Shown here: positions 53,030 through 61,904 of the stretch, piece after piece
Position numbering within the stretch: the stretch's first letter is position 1
Layout: the number at the start of each line of letters is the position of its first letter
From: Bacteriovoracaceae bacterium
GTDB taxonomy: Bacteria > Bdellovibrionota > Bacteriovoracia > Bacteriovoracales > Bacteriovoracaceae
Length of the DNA: 64,000 nucleotides
Assembly: GCA_024711325.1 (NCBI GenBank)
Contig: JANJTC010000001.1
Span: 329,603-393,602 of the forward strand
Direction of reading: 5' to 3'
Position numbers and translations under genes: made by a program
The notes under the pieces: generated by a model
Database searches by the model: none
What the model was told of the DNA's origin: nothing
Seen by the model: only the letters and a program-made list of their open reading frames with translations

Positions 53030-54265
53030 ATGAAACATTGGATGTCGCTTGCTTTGGCTTTATCTTTTTTAAGCTCTGTTTGGGCTTCACCTAAATCAGA
53101 AAATATTCTGGAAGAAGTTCTCTATAATAATTATCAAAATGCCATACTCTCCGGAAATTCGCAGAATTCATTGATGGGGTTTACCTCTGAAGAGCAAACT
53201 CTCTTCGTTGATGCCCTCTGGGATTTGAGTGAGGAGTCCCACCCGGAAGCCCTTAAGGCCTTAAATGAAGTAGATACATTCCATTATGATTTAATTGAGC
53301 GTCTCAGAGTGGCCATCCTGCGGCTTAAATATAACCGGGCCCCGGGCCTTCCAGCAGATCTCGAAGCAGAGTTGCTAAATATTTTATTAAGTCCTGTGGT
53401 TGAAACCAGAATCATCTATACAATTGCAGCTTATGAAGCTGAACTATTGGCCGCAGGTCATGAGAAGATTATTGCTTATGCAAAAAATCATCTTGCCTAC
53501 TTTGATATTTCTGAAGACGAGATCAGACGTAAGGATATTACCAACGATATGGTCACTGATCTTTTTTATCATACTCCTGACGTCACCACTTACATGAATG
53601 GGGAGTACGTCAAATCAGTTAAAATTTTCATGTTTTGTCGTGATAACCGACTCTATCCTTGTCTTATGACGATGAGAAACGTTCATGGTGAGATCGTTAG
53701 AAATGAAGATGGCTCTATCTGGACTCATCCGGCCCTGGCCTCATCCGCGCGGGGACTCCCTAGTTATACCCGTAATGGTAATACTCCGGCAGGTATTTTA
53801 ACCATTGATTCAGTAATGCCGTCAGCTGATCAACAAATTTCATTCGGAAAGTTCAGACGAATGATCTTAAATTTTATTCCAAAATCTAGAGATGAAGTTT
53901 TACTAAAGTCACTATTACCAACCTCCTCTCATCAAGAAGACTGGTGGAAACCAACAGTCGTTGCCCGAGATGCTGGTCGAAACCTTTTCCGGATTCATGG
54001 AACTGGTAAACTCAATAATGATCCCTTGACCCCATATTATCCCTTCATGAGGACCAGTGGCTGTATCGCTCAAAGGGAAAATGCCTATCCAGAGATGACA
54101 TATAAAGATCAGCGCGAGCTTCTGGATGACATCATGACTGCCATGGATATGGTTCCGAATTATCAAAATGAAGTAAAAGTTAAGGGGATTCTTTACCTGG
54201 TTGATCTTGATGATAAAAACGCGCCTGTTCTGGCAGAGGATCTGGCCCTGAGAGGGATTGAATGA
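53030..54265 (+). CDS. Exported L,D-transpeptidase-like (YkuD) protein
   Basis: The 411-residue protein starts at ATG 53030 (AAAAGGA nine bases upstream) with a signal peptide (SLALALSFLSSVWA). The C-terminal half has the YkuD pattern: H323 in RIHGTGKL and C345 in FMRTSGCIAQRE (S-x-G-C), with a proline/glycine linker (TPAGILTID) earlier. It probably cross-links or edits peptidoglycan in the periplasm, as L,D-transpeptidases do in predatory bacteria. The N-terminal about 190 residues are helical and unassigned. It is coupled by ATGA to the SIMPL gene. Confidence 0.8.
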   Translation: MKHWMSLALALSFLSSVWASPKSENILEEVLYNNYQNAILSGNSQNSLMGFTSEEQTLFVDALWDLSEESHPEALKALNEVDTFHYDLIERLRVAILRLKYNRAPGLPADLEAELLNILLSPVVETRIIYTIAAYEAELLAAGHEKIIAYAKNHLAYFDISEDEIRRKDITNDMVTDLFYHTPDVTTYMNGEYVKSVKIFMFCRDNRLYPCLMTMRNVHGEIVRNEDGSIWTHPALASSARGLPSYTRNGNTPAGILTIDSVMPSADQQISFGKFRRMILNFIPKSRDEVLLKSLLPTSSHQEDWWKPTVVARDAGRNLFRIHGTGKLNNDPLTPYYPFMRTSGCIAQRENAYPEMTYKDQRELLDDIMTAMDMVPNYQNEVKVKGILYLVDLDDKNAPVLAEDLALRGIE

Positions 54266-54942
54266 AACTTATCCTCATTTTAAGCTTGAGTTTATTAACT
54301 CTGGCTTCACAGGCAGCGACTCCCCAGATCCAGGTTCAGGGGAATTGCGAAATTAAGGTCACCCCCGATCGCGGTTCAATTATTTTCACAGCAGAAAATC
54401 AATTCAAAGACCAAAAAACTGCTGTAAAAAAAACGACTGATCAGATTAATTCATTAAAAGAAGAAATCAAAAAACTGGGTCTTAAAGATCTGGAACTCAA
54501 AAACGTAAACTATTCAGTGTACCCTGTTCGCGACTATGAGAAAGAACGCTACATAGATAAAGGCGTTCGTGCCTCGTTAGGACTAGAAGTCACCACCAGT
54601 GAAATACCCCGAATGGGCGAGGCCATGATGAAGGCTTCTCAATTGGGAATTCAAAATGTGGGTTCGCTCATCACATTTTTGTCTTTAGAAAAATCCCAAC
54701 AAGAATATCTAAAATGCCTGGATATTGCGGCCGATGATGCCAAAGCGAAGGCGCGCCAGCTGGCCAAGAAGCTTGGTTTTAAAATTGGGGCCGTCATCTT
54801 ACTCAATGAGGTTCCTAATATTCCTAGACCAATACCGGAGCATCGAGTGGCCATGAAAAGCATGATGGACTCAGCTCCACAGATTGAGGCCGGCACACAA
54901 AACTATTCCACCAACATTCATATAACCTTTAGCATTAAATGA
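54262..54942 (+). CDS. Exported SIMPL-domain (DUF541) protein
   Basis: The 226-residue protein has a signal peptide (LILILSLSLLTLASQAA) and a SIMPL domain: QVQGNCEIKVTPDRGSIIFTAEN, DLELKNVNYSVYPVRDYE, VGSLITFLSLEK and AKARQLAKKLGFKIGAV. Such proteins are periplasmic or surface-bound with unclear biochemistry; some affect oxidative stress. It overlaps the preceding gene and the next methyltransferase by four bases each. Confidence 0.88.
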   Translation: MKLILILSLSLLTLASQAATPQIQVQGNCEIKVTPDRGSIIFTAENQFKDQKTAVKKTTDQINSLKEEIKKLGLKDLELKNVNYSVYPVRDYEKERYIDKGVRASLGLEVTTSEIPRMGEAMMKASQLGIQNVGSLITFLSLEKSQQEYLKCLDIAADDAKAKARQLAKKLGFKIGAVILLNEVPNIPRPIPEHRVAMKSMMDSAPQIEAGTQNYSTNIHITFSIK

Positions 54943-55823
54943 TTACAGAAAACTTACCCTTCTATCAGCTGCTTGACTCAGGTCTGGGCAGAAAACTTGA
55001 AGTCATCTCTGGCATCAGAGTCAACCGCCCTAGTCCTCAGGCGATCTGGAAGCCCCTGGTTAAAGATACTGAATGGAATCTCGTCAATTCAAATGTCATC
55101 CGTACCAAGGATGGAGGCGGAAAATGGGAACATAAAAAAGATCCCTCCCCCGGATTAACTTTCCCCTTTGAAATCGATGGAAAAACGCTCCAGTTTAAGT
55201 TGAAGTTCACTTCATTTGGACACTGTGGAGTTTTTTTTGAACAGATACCTGTCTGGGAGTGGCTCTATGAAGAAGTTAAATACTTAAAACAAAAACTTGG
55301 CCGTGCCCCTAAAGTGGTGAACCTCTTTGGTTACACCGGTTGCGCCAGTCTGGTGATGGCAGCGGCCGGTGCAGAAGTTTTTCATGTGGACAGCTCAAAA
55401 GGCGTACTAGACTGGGGAAAAGAATCCCAATCCCTTTCACGCATCGATGAAAAAAGCATTCGTTGGGTTCAAGGGGATGCTCAGGAATTTATCCGGCATT
55501 CATTCAAGAAAAATTTTACCTATGATGGGATCCTCGCTGATCCACCTAGCTGGGGCCATGGCGTAAAAAAAGAAGTTTGGGATTTTGAAAAACATATCCA
55601 TCTTTTAGTTGAAGGAATGTTATCCGTTCTCAATAAGGATAATTCCTTCCTCTTCCTATCCAGCCACACTCAAGGTGTGCAAATGGAAGCTCTCAAGAAT
55701 CTTATCTATGATAGAAGATGGAAAAAAACTGCCTGCGGTGAATTAGGCGTTAAACATCAAAATGACGGACGCATTCTTCCGGCCGGTATTTATACGACCG
55801 GACAGAGTTACTTAAGGCCTTGA
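54939..55823 (+). CDS. RlmI/RlmK-like class I methyltransferase
   Basis: The 294-residue enzyme has motif I KVVNLFGYTGCASLVMAAAGAEV, VDSSKGVLDWGKES and the catalytic ILADPPSWGHGVKK (the DPPS signature of m5C-type RNA methyltransferases of the RlmI/RlmK/L group). It lacks an N-terminal PUA domain. LSSHTQ lies where RlmI has SSCS. The target is probably a 23S rRNA cytosine or guanine, by family. The gene is in a coupled series with SIMPL upstream. Confidence 0.78.
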   Translation: MITENLPFYQLLDSGLGRKLEVISGIRVNRPSPQAIWKPLVKDTEWNLVNSNVIRTKDGGGKWEHKKDPSPGLTFPFEIDGKTLQFKLKFTSFGHCGVFFEQIPVWEWLYEEVKYLKQKLGRAPKVVNLFGYTGCASLVMAAAGAEVFHVDSSKGVLDWGKESQSLSRIDEKSIRWVQGDAQEFIRHSFKKNFTYDGILADPPSWGHGVKKEVWDFEKHIHLLVEGMLSVLNKDNSFLFLSSHTQGVQMEALKNLIYDRRWKKTACGELGVKHQNDGRILPAGIYTTGQSYLRP

Positions 55824-56575
55824 CGATACCATTCAGTTAAAATGGCAGCAGTCGCGTTTGAGACATTTAAACTCTCCACTTCACCGGTGCCAGGAACGCA
55901 TAACAATTGATTCATTTTCTTTAAAAGTTTATCTGACAGGCCTTCACCCTCGGCCCCTAAGAACAGAAGAGTTTTCTCAGGGAATTCAATATTAAATATG
56001 GACTCACCCTCATGGCTGGAAGTCGCAAGGGTTTTATAACCATTTCTCTTTGCCTGATCTAAAACATCATTCCAATTGGCCAAATGAACTGCAGGTACAC
56101 TTTCGGCGCCACCTTCCGAAGTCCGGAAGGCCGAGGCAGTTAAGGCCACTGGAACTTTGGCCTCATAAAAAATACCCGTCACCCCAAAATGGGCAGCGGA
56201 ACGCATGATCGCCCCTAGATTATGGGGATTCTCCACCTCTTCCAGACACAGAATCAAGCTTCGGCCTTTCTGATCCAGGAGCTCTTTGACTTCTGGAACG
56301 CGCTTGGTTTTAACTACCAGGCAGATATTTTCATGGTGAGTGGCACGAGTCACTGTATCGATTTCTTCTTTTTCCACCACATGGTAGGCAAGCTTCTGAT
56401 CGGCCAGGAATTTCATCAAATTCTTATATTCAAAGACGCCGTCCCGGGTCACATAGGCCCGGATGATGTCCTGAGGACGCTTTTCGAACAATTTAAGACA
56501 GGCATGGCGGCCGTAGACCTTCATTTCTTGGTTTTTTATCAAATGTTTCATAGGAAGGCTTTTAACACGTGTCAT
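55808..56575 (-). CDS. SpoU/TrmH-family RNA 2'-O-methyltransferase
   Basis: The 255-residue enzyme has the SPOUT motifs ENPHNLGAIMRSAAHFG, LLFLGAEGEGLSDKLL and CVPGTGEVESLNVSNATAAIL. The N-terminal part (about 10-90) is a substrate-binding L30e-like domain (YGRHACLKLFEKRPQDII). RlmB and TrmH both fit. Start ATG 56575 is uncertain (56551 is an alternative and the frame is open to 56605) since no ribosome site is strong. It is divergent from the RlmM-like gene and overlaps the 54939 gene by 16 bases. Confidence 0.85.
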   Translation of the reverse strand: MTRVKSLPMKHLIKNQEMKVYGRHACLKLFEKRPQDIIRAYVTRDGVFEYKNLMKFLADQKLAYHVVEKEEIDTVTRATHHENICLVVKTKRVPEVKELLDQKGRSLILCLEEVENPHNLGAIMRSAAHFGVTGIFYEAKVPVALTASAFRTSEGGAESVPAVHLANWNDVLDQAKRNGYKTLATSSHEGESIFNIEFPEKTLLFLGAEGEGLSDKLLKKMNQLLCVPGTGEVESLNVSNATAAILTEWYRQGLK

Positions 56576-56596
56576 TGTTAGTGTATAGAGTTCTTG

Positions 56597-57520
56597 ATGA
56601 TACAATATACAGGTTACCTAGCTATCCATAAATTTGAGACCGAACTTGAGCGGGAGCTTGAGATCCGGGGTCTTACTGTCGCCCTCAAGAAAGATCGTTT
56701 GTATCTGGTAGAAGGTCAGCATCCTCCATTAATTTGGGCCCAAATGACGGCCTTTGAAATGGAATTTGAGAGCATCACTTCTATAAATGATGCTGCTAAG
56801 AAATTAAAGGCCCGAGGCCGCAACTGGGGACTCTTCACGGTAGGAAGTCACCGGAGAGCAGAGCTTATTCAAAACGAGTTGCCTAAATACAACACTAAAC
56901 CAATCCCCTTCCGACACCCGCTTCCCACTACCCCTATGGGGTTTTGGACCTTATGGGGGCCGGATCAGATCCTGGTGACAACTAAGACCTCATCTCCTTA
57001 TGCCCTAGGGGAAATGGATTTTCAGGAAGACAAGGTGATGCCACCTTCCCGTGCCTATTTAAAACTTTGGGAGTTCTTCACCGTTTACGCCCCCGAGGCC
57101 ATCCATGGGGGAACTAGTATCGACGTAGGCTCTTGTCCTGGGGGATGGACCTGGGTGCTTCGAACATTGGAATTTGAAAAGATCATTTCCGTTGATAAGG
57201 CCCCGATTGAGAAACGAATCATGGACATGGGCCGGATAGATTTCAGGAAAGAGAGTGCTTTTGGTTTGGATCCGAATGACTTTGGGGAAATTGACTGGTT
57301 TTGCTCTGATATTATTTGTTATCCGGAAAGGTTACTTAATCTGGTTAAGCGCTTTCGCGATAGCGGCAAGGTTAAAAACTTTGTCTGCACCATTAAATAC
57401 CAGTCGGAAACTGACTGGGAACAGACTCTGAAATTTTTAGAAATTCCTAACTCTCGTATCGTTCATCTTCATCATAATAAACATGAAGTGACATGGTTTC
57501 TTAAAGGAGATCAACAATGA
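56597..57520 (+). CDS. RlmM/FtsJ-like rRNA 2'-O-methyltransferase
   Basis: The 307-residue enzyme has the Rossmann motif IDVGSCPGGWTWVL and a K-D-K-E tetrad: K in PSRAYLKLWE, D in WFCSDIICYP, K in CTIKYQ, E in NKHEVTWFL. That matches FtsJ/RlmE/RlmM enzymes. The N-terminal about 130 residues look like the RlmM substrate-binding half. RlmM in E. coli methylates C2498 of 23S rRNA. The stop overlaps the RlmI-like gene (ATGA). Confidence 0.82.
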   Translation: MIQYTGYLAIHKFETELERELEIRGLTVALKKDRLYLVEGQHPPLIWAQMTAFEMEFESITSINDAAKKLKARGRNWGLFTVGSHRRAELIQNELPKYNTKPIPFRHPLPTTPMGFWTLWGPDQILVTTKTSSPYALGEMDFQEDKVMPPSRAYLKLWEFFTVYAPEAIHGGTSIDVGSCPGGWTWVLRTLEFEKIISVDKAPIEKRIMDMGRIDFRKESAFGLDPNDFGEIDWFCSDIICYPERLLNLVKRFRDSGKVKNFVCTIKYQSETDWEQTLKFLEIPNSRIVHLHHNKHEVTWFLKGDQQ

Positions 57521-58719
57521 AATACTTTTCCTTTGAGAAAACCCAGCGTTTAAAACTCACTCGGGATCTTACTAAACACATTAAACGCGGCAATCCCTGG
57601 GTCTTTTCCGATGCCGTGGAAAAACTCAAAACCCCAGAAGGCTCTTACGTCCAACTGGTAAATCATAAGAATGAAATTCTGGCCCACGGTTTCTACTCCC
57701 CGAGCATCAACTTGGCCTTCAGGATGCTGACTCTGGGAGATAAAAAATTTAACGATCAGGAAGTGGTCAATCGTTTAAGCCGCGCCATCACGATAAAGAA
57801 GCATCTTCTCACCCTTGAGAATAAATGTTTTCGCGTTTTAAATGGTGAAGGCGATGAACTACCCGGAGTAGTGGCCGATTATTATGACGGGGTAGTCGTT
57901 TTAAAGCTCGATGGATCAGTCTCAGAAGCGTTTTGGAAAAAAGAAGAAATTGCCAATTACTTCATGGAGCAATCTCAGATTCCAGTGAAATGTGTCTATT
58001 TTAAACGCAAAAACAAGGAAGAAGAAAAAGGCATGATCCTGGCCGGAGAATGCAATAATCTCGCCGATCTAGAATTTTTGGAACACGGAGTGAAGTTCCG
58101 GACCAATATCATTGATGCCGCCAAAACTGGTTTTTTTCTGGATCAACGTGAAAACAGAAATTTCATCCGTTCTGTATCTAAGGATAAAACCCTCTTAAAT
58201 CTATTCGGCTATACGGGAGGCTTTTCAGTTTATGCTGGTCTTGGTGGGGCCACTAAAGTCACGACAGTAGATATTGCTCCTAATGCGATCAAAGCTTCAG
58301 AAATTAACTGGCAGATCAATTTGTTGTCAGAAGAAAAACATGAAGCACTTTGTGAAGATGCCTTTGAATACGTGACTGAGGCCTATAAGCAAAAAAAACT
58401 CTGGGACATCGTCATCACAGATCCACCAAGCTTTGCTCCGAATCAAAAGGCGATTGAAACAGCACGTGAGGCATATACGAAGGTATTCACTGATTCATTA
58501 CGCCTGGTAAAAGACGGAGGCTTTTTTGCGGCCTCTAGCTGCTCAGGCCATATTAGTTTTGAGAGTTTCCTGGAAATTGTGCAAGAGGCCCTGTCTAAAT
58601 CCAGACGACGAGGAAAAGTCCTTTTGATTAAAGGACAACCAGAAGATCACCCCTTCCCTTTTGCTTTGCCGGAAATGCGCTACTTGAAGTTTGTTTACCT
58701 TCAAGTCTTTCAGGATTAA
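57517..58719 (+). CDS. rlmI: RlmI-like 23S rRNA m5C methyltransferase
   Basis: The 400-residue enzyme has a PUA domain at the N-terminus (about 10-85, IKRGNPWVFSDAV), a middle EEHEA-type region, and a class I methyltransferase with LLNLFGYTGGFSVYAGLGGATKVTTVDI and ITDPPSFAPNQK. SSCSGHISFESF carries the cysteine that is part of the m5C mechanism. By family it methylates C1962 of 23S rRNA. It overlaps the RlmM-like gene by four bases. Confidence 0.92.
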   Translation: MKYFSFEKTQRLKLTRDLTKHIKRGNPWVFSDAVEKLKTPEGSYVQLVNHKNEILAHGFYSPSINLAFRMLTLGDKKFNDQEVVNRLSRAITIKKHLLTLENKCFRVLNGEGDELPGVVADYYDGVVVLKLDGSVSEAFWKKEEIANYFMEQSQIPVKCVYFKRKNKEEEKGMILAGECNNLADLEFLEHGVKFRTNIIDAAKTGFFLDQRENRNFIRSVSKDKTLLNLFGYTGGFSVYAGLGGATKVTTVDIAPNAIKASEINWQINLLSEEKHEALCEDAFEYVTEAYKQKKLWDIVITDPPSFAPNQKAIETAREAYTKVFTDSLRLVKDGGFFAASSCSGHISFESFLEIVQEALSKSRRRGKVLLIKGQPEDHPFPFALPEMRYLKFVYLQVFQD

Positions 58720-58752
58720 TTAAGACTACTTAACTAGCGTTTGCATGTATTC

Positions 58753-58779
58753 ATGATGTCCTTTTAAGGAGGACATCAT
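58753..58779 (+). promoter_or_regulatory. Hairpin covering the SD and start codon of 58778
   Basis: ATGATGTCC and GGACATCAT flank TTTTAAGGA. The Shine-Dalgarno AAGGAGG lies in the loop and the start of the right arm, and the start codon overlaps the arm's end. It can close the ribosome site when folded. Confidence 0.55.
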
Positions 58780-59143
58780 GAAAGTTCTTTTCCTTGTTCC
58801 CGTCTTTCTTCTCATCATCTTAACTGCCCAGGCCAAAAGGTCATTCACCGAATACACCTGTGAAATTTCCCATTCATACTCCCAGATCACTTTTGATCTA
58901 AAGCCTTCTGAAAGAAAAGAAATAGAAGTGGCAGGCTGGAAAGTTTACCCCCAGCTAATCCAGAAAGGTTCACAAATGGAGGTTTCTCTTTCCCGGATAG
59001 TAACCGTTTTGGATGCTAGTTACCGTAAAGAGGCCCGAAGACAATATCCTCTCACCGCTAAAAGACTTCCGGTTGAGCTCATTCACACCTTCGGGGGTCG
59101 AACGGATGTTTTTAATATGATTTGTTTTGCAAAAAACCACTGA
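58778..59143 (+). CDS. Small exported protein of unknown function
   Basis: The 121-residue protein has a signal peptide (LFLVPVFLLIILTAQA), two Cys (YTCEIS, MICFAK) and a beta-rich mature part. I do not recognise it. AAGGAGG is five bases before the ATG, but the region can form a 9-bp hairpin. Its 3' end overlaps the convergent gene at 59112 by 32 bases. Confidence 0.6.
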   Translation: MKVLFLVPVFLLIILTAQAKRSFTEYTCEISHSYSQITFDLKPSERKEIEVAGWKVYPQLIQKGSQMEVSLSRIVTVLDASYRKEARRQYPLTAKRLPVELIHTFGGRTDVFNMICFAKNH

Positions 59144-59645
59144 AGTAGGCCAAGCTTCTTAGCTGCATCAACAGGGCCTGGGCCATGATGGCCGCAGCAA
59201 CCCAGGTAAAATGAAACTTCATAGTCTCTGCTGGGAGACTAAGGCCAACATTCAGAAGCATTAAAACAGACCATAACAATGCCGGTAGAAATATCAATGA
59301 ATATTTAAATCTCCGCCACACCCACCAAAGTTCTTCGCCTTTCATACCCAGGAACGCCACAGCGACACCTGAAGATAAGAAAAGGGAACCGCAAAAAGCA
59401 GCACAGGCCGCGTCTCCCATTAAACGAAAAATATGAGCGATGCCGTGGCCTTGAACCAGACCCAAACCGAATTGGGGGCAAACAGATAAGGAGAAAAGTG
59501 CACCGATAAACTGGAAGAGAAGAAACTTTAAAATGATAGAACGGGCCCGAAAACTGAGAAGGATGTCTTTATGAGTCACTGCCTTAAGTGCGGCCGGTGG
59601 TGTTTCCCGATGAATGATAAAATCTAATAATTCTTTACGGTTCAT
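59112..59645 (-). CDS. Predicted six-helix membrane protein (NrsF/DUF1109-like), likely anti-sigma partner
   Basis: The 177-residue protein is highly hydrophobic (about six membrane helices: FLLFQFIGALFSL, ACAAFCGSLFLSSGVAVAF, YSLIFLPALLWSVLMLL, TWVAAAIMAQALLM). It lies just after the ECF sigma factor gene on the minus strand and overlaps it by 11 bases. This order is that of NrsF/DUF1109-type anti-sigma factors, which are membrane proteins with six helices. The regulatory role is inferred from context. Confidence 0.65.
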   Translation of the reverse strand: MNRKELLDFIIHRETPPAALKAVTHKDILLSFRARSIILKFLLFQFIGALFSLSVCPQFGLGLVQGHGIAHIFRLMGDAACAAFCGSLFLSSGVAVAFLGMKGEELWWVWRRFKYSLIFLPALLWSVLMLLNVGLSLPAETMKFHFTWVAAAIMAQALLMQLRSLAYFSGFLQNKSY

Positions 59646-60135
59646 ATCGCTTACTCCTCAACCCTTTAAGGGCACGGGATAGACGTTGCCGGAGGTTAAC
59701 TTGTGACAAACCAGTTTCCTGCTCCAATTCTTCATAACTAAAACCCTCAAGATAATACTTACGGACTAAATCTTGAGTCTCCTGTGGCAGGGTTTGAAGA
59801 AGTTCTTCAACATTAATGACTTCTTCGGCATAAATTTTTTCAATCAGCTCGTCTTGAAACTCCTTACTGTTTTTACGCCCTAAAGAGCGGTATTCATCAA
59901 TCAGTAAATGACGAATCATCACAAAAAACCAAGGAGCAAATGGTTGATCCTTATACAAGGCCCTTTTCTCATGCAACTGACGCCAGACTTTTTGATAAAG
60001 ATCTTCCGCCTCAGATTCACGCATCCGTTTTTTAATAAAACCATAAACCATGGGAGAATATTTCTCATAAAGTCGACCAAAGGCCTCTTCACTTCCTGCT
60101 TGATAGTCTCTCATCCAGTCTTCATCGGTTTTCAT
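59635..60135 (-). CDS. ECF-family RNA polymerase sigma factor
   Basis: The 166-residue protein has region 2 (EEAFGRLYEKYSPMVYGFIKKRMRESEAEDLYQKVW) and region 4 (TLPQETQDLVRKYYLEGFSYEELEQETGLSQVNLRQRLSRAL). The layout is that of an ECF sigma without extra domains. Upstream, CGTCTAA on the minus strand (60178-60184) resembles an ECF -10 element, which suggests self-regulation. A membrane protein gene overlaps the 3' end. Confidence 0.92.
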   Translation of the reverse strand: MKTDEDWMRDYQAGSEEAFGRLYEKYSPMVYGFIKKRMRESEAEDLYQKVWRQLHEKRALYKDQPFAPWFFVMIRHLLIDEYRSLGRKNSKEFQDELIEKIYAEEVINVEELLQTLPQETQDLVRKYYLEGFSYEELEQETGLSQVNLRQRLSRALKGLRSKRYEP

Positions 60136-60193
60136 GACAGATATTGTCTCACAGGCCTTAACGAGAACAAAGAAAGATTAGACGTAAGGTGAG

Positions 60194-60886
60194 TTAGTTT
60201 TGTGACAAAGGTGAGATTTTTTTAAAATTAAGCCAAATTTGGGATTTTAGAAAATCCACATCCATTCGAAGCTGCTCGGCCGCCCTTAAATGGATATCAT
60301 GAATATCCAAGTGTTTTTGATCATCTGTTTCCAGGAAAATATGCCCCAAAGGAATAAGCGGCAATAATTCTCGAATCTGAGGAGAATTGTCCAGTGACAT
60401 CCCAAAGGAAAAATAACTATCGGGATGAAGCCTGAGAATATCCTTCATTAAATTTTCATTTCCCCTGAAATCATGAAAAATCCAGGGAGTCGAAGGACTA
60501 TGGTCTTTTATGATGTGAAGAAAATCAGATCCTGATCGCACACTATGGATGACTAGAGGTAGCTGATGTTTTTCCGCAAGATCCAGATGCCAATGGAATA
60601 GGGCCTTCTGATCCTCAAAAAATTCAGGATAGGCCCTATCTAGACCAGTCTCACCTATTGCCCAAAGCTTCTTCTGATCCACCAGATTTAAAATGTGCTG
60701 CTTAAGGTTTTCAATCTCTTCTTTGGTATAGTCTTCCAACCACCAGGGATGAATACCCGCCGAAGTAAAAGCAGTAGGTGTCTGCTGTGAAATTAATTCT
60801 TCTGGTGACAGACAACCAACACTCACAGAATCAGGATGAAGGTCCCGTCTGTGAGTGTGAATATCAAGATAAGTGAGTTGATTCAA
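60194..60886 (-). CDS. TatD-family metal-dependent hydrolase
   Basis: The 230-residue protein has the TatD metal pattern: LDIHTHRR (HxH), SAGIHPWWL, IGETGLDRAY, LPLVIHSVR, WIFHDFRG and LETDDQ. The start codon is TTG 60886, two bases after the stop of the exported protein at 60889, with no obvious ribosome site, so it may be coupled. TatD enzymes have DNase activity in several species. The protein is a little short for the family (about 260). Confidence 0.88.
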   Translation of the reverse strand: MNQLTYLDIHTHRRDLHPDSVSVGCLSPEELISQQTPTAFTSAGIHPWWLEDYTKEEIENLKQHILNLVDQKKLWAIGETGLDRAYPEFFEDQKALFHWHLDLAEKHQLPLVIHSVRSGSDFLHIIKDHSPSTPWIFHDFRGNENLMKDILRLHPDSYFSFGMSLDNSPQIRELLPLIPLGHIFLETDDQKHLDIHDIHLRAAEQLRMDVDFLKSQIWLNFKKISPLSQN

Positions 60887-60888
60887 TT

Positions 60889-61191
60889 TTAGTGGCAGAA
60901 GATACTGTGTGAAACACTAACAATTCTATCATTGGCCCGGCGAAGATAGAAAGAACGGTAAGAAGAGAAACGAGGAGAAACCCAATCATAGTAGTACTCA
61001 GAATCACGATGACCCTGTTGAGTGGTCATGTTGATATAACCTGAACAAGTAACACTCCTGTCAGTGTGATTCCAAACCTGGACCTGAACACTTGATCCAT
61101 AATTATATACGTGAGGAAAAATAATCGCCTCTTGCTCGGCCAAGGCCGAAAAAGAAAGTGCCAAGAGAAGGCCTGTGAAGAATTTTTTCAT
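60889..61191 (-). CDS. Small exported protein of unknown function
   Basis: The 100-residue protein has a signal peptide (MKKFFTGLLLALSFSALAE) and a beta-rich mature part with many Tyr and Ser residues and two Cys (VTCSGY, SIFCH at the end). AAAGGAG lies eight bases before the ATG. I do not recognise it. It is followed after two bases by the tatD gene on the same strand. Confidence 0.65.
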   Translation of the reverse strand: MKKFFTGLLLALSFSALAEQEAIIFPHVYNYGSSVQVQVWNHTDRSVTCSGYINMTTQQGHRDSEYYYDWVSPRFSSYRSFYLRRANDRIVSVSHSIFCH

Positions 61192-61267
61192 AGTAAACTC
61201 CTTTTCTATAGATTAAACCAATGGAAGAAGCGATCGTCTACGAGACTTAATTTTGCATGGAGTTAAC

Positions 61268-61897
61268 ATGATTTCTAAAGAGATTGAAAATTATTGCATT
61301 GAACACTCAACCCGCCCCTCTGATCACGTTCGGGCCCTGGGCGATTTCACCCGCTCTGGTGTGCATGGAAGCAATATGCTGATCGGCGAGATGGAGGCCT
61401 CAGTCCTGGCCTTTTTGATTAAGCTCGGGAAAGTTAAAAACATTCTGGAACTGGGAACTTATACCGGTTATTCCGCACTCGCCATGGCAGAACAAATTCC
61501 GGAGGATGGAAAAGTAGTTACTGTAGACATCAATCCTGAAACGACTGCAATTGCCAAGAGATTCTGGGATGAATCACCACATGGTAAAAAAATACAACAA
61601 ATTTTTAAACCAGGCCTGAAGGCACTGGAAGAATTGGAAGAAAATTTTGACCTTATCTTTATTGATGCTGATAAAAATAATTATTCAAATTATCTGGAAT
61701 GGGCCTTAACACATCTTTCTCCCAATGGCATAATTGTAGTGGATAATACTCTATGGTCTGGGAAAGTTTTAACACCTGGGCTAGACAAGCAAACTGATTC
61801 CATCATTAATCACAATAAAAAAGTTCAGGCACTTTCAGGATATACTAAAACTTTATTACCAGTACGGGATGGAATGTTCTTAATTCAACGAAGTTAG
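61268..61897 (+). CDS. SAM-dependent O-methyltransferase (caffeoyl-CoA type)
   Basis: Starting at ATG 61268 (GGAG six bases upstream) gives 209 residues. The family blocks are KNILELGTYTGYSALAMAEQIPEDGKVVTVDINPE, FDLIFIDADKNNYSNYLEWAL, and GIIVVDNTLWSGKV, which hold the metal-binding Asp/Asn. LLPVRDGMFLI ends the protein. Such enzymes methylate catechols and various small molecules; the substrate is unknown. The frame opens at TTG 61253 without support. Confidence 0.9.
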   Translation: MISKEIENYCIEHSTRPSDHVRALGDFTRSGVHGSNMLIGEMEASVLAFLIKLGKVKNILELGTYTGYSALAMAEQIPEDGKVVTVDINPETTAIAKRFWDESPHGKKIQQIFKPGLKALEELEENFDLIFIDADKNNYSNYLEWALTHLSPNGIIVVDNTLWSGKVLTPGLDKQTDSIINHNKKVQALSGYTKTLLPVRDGMFLIQRS

Positions 61898-61904
61898 GCA
61901 ACGA

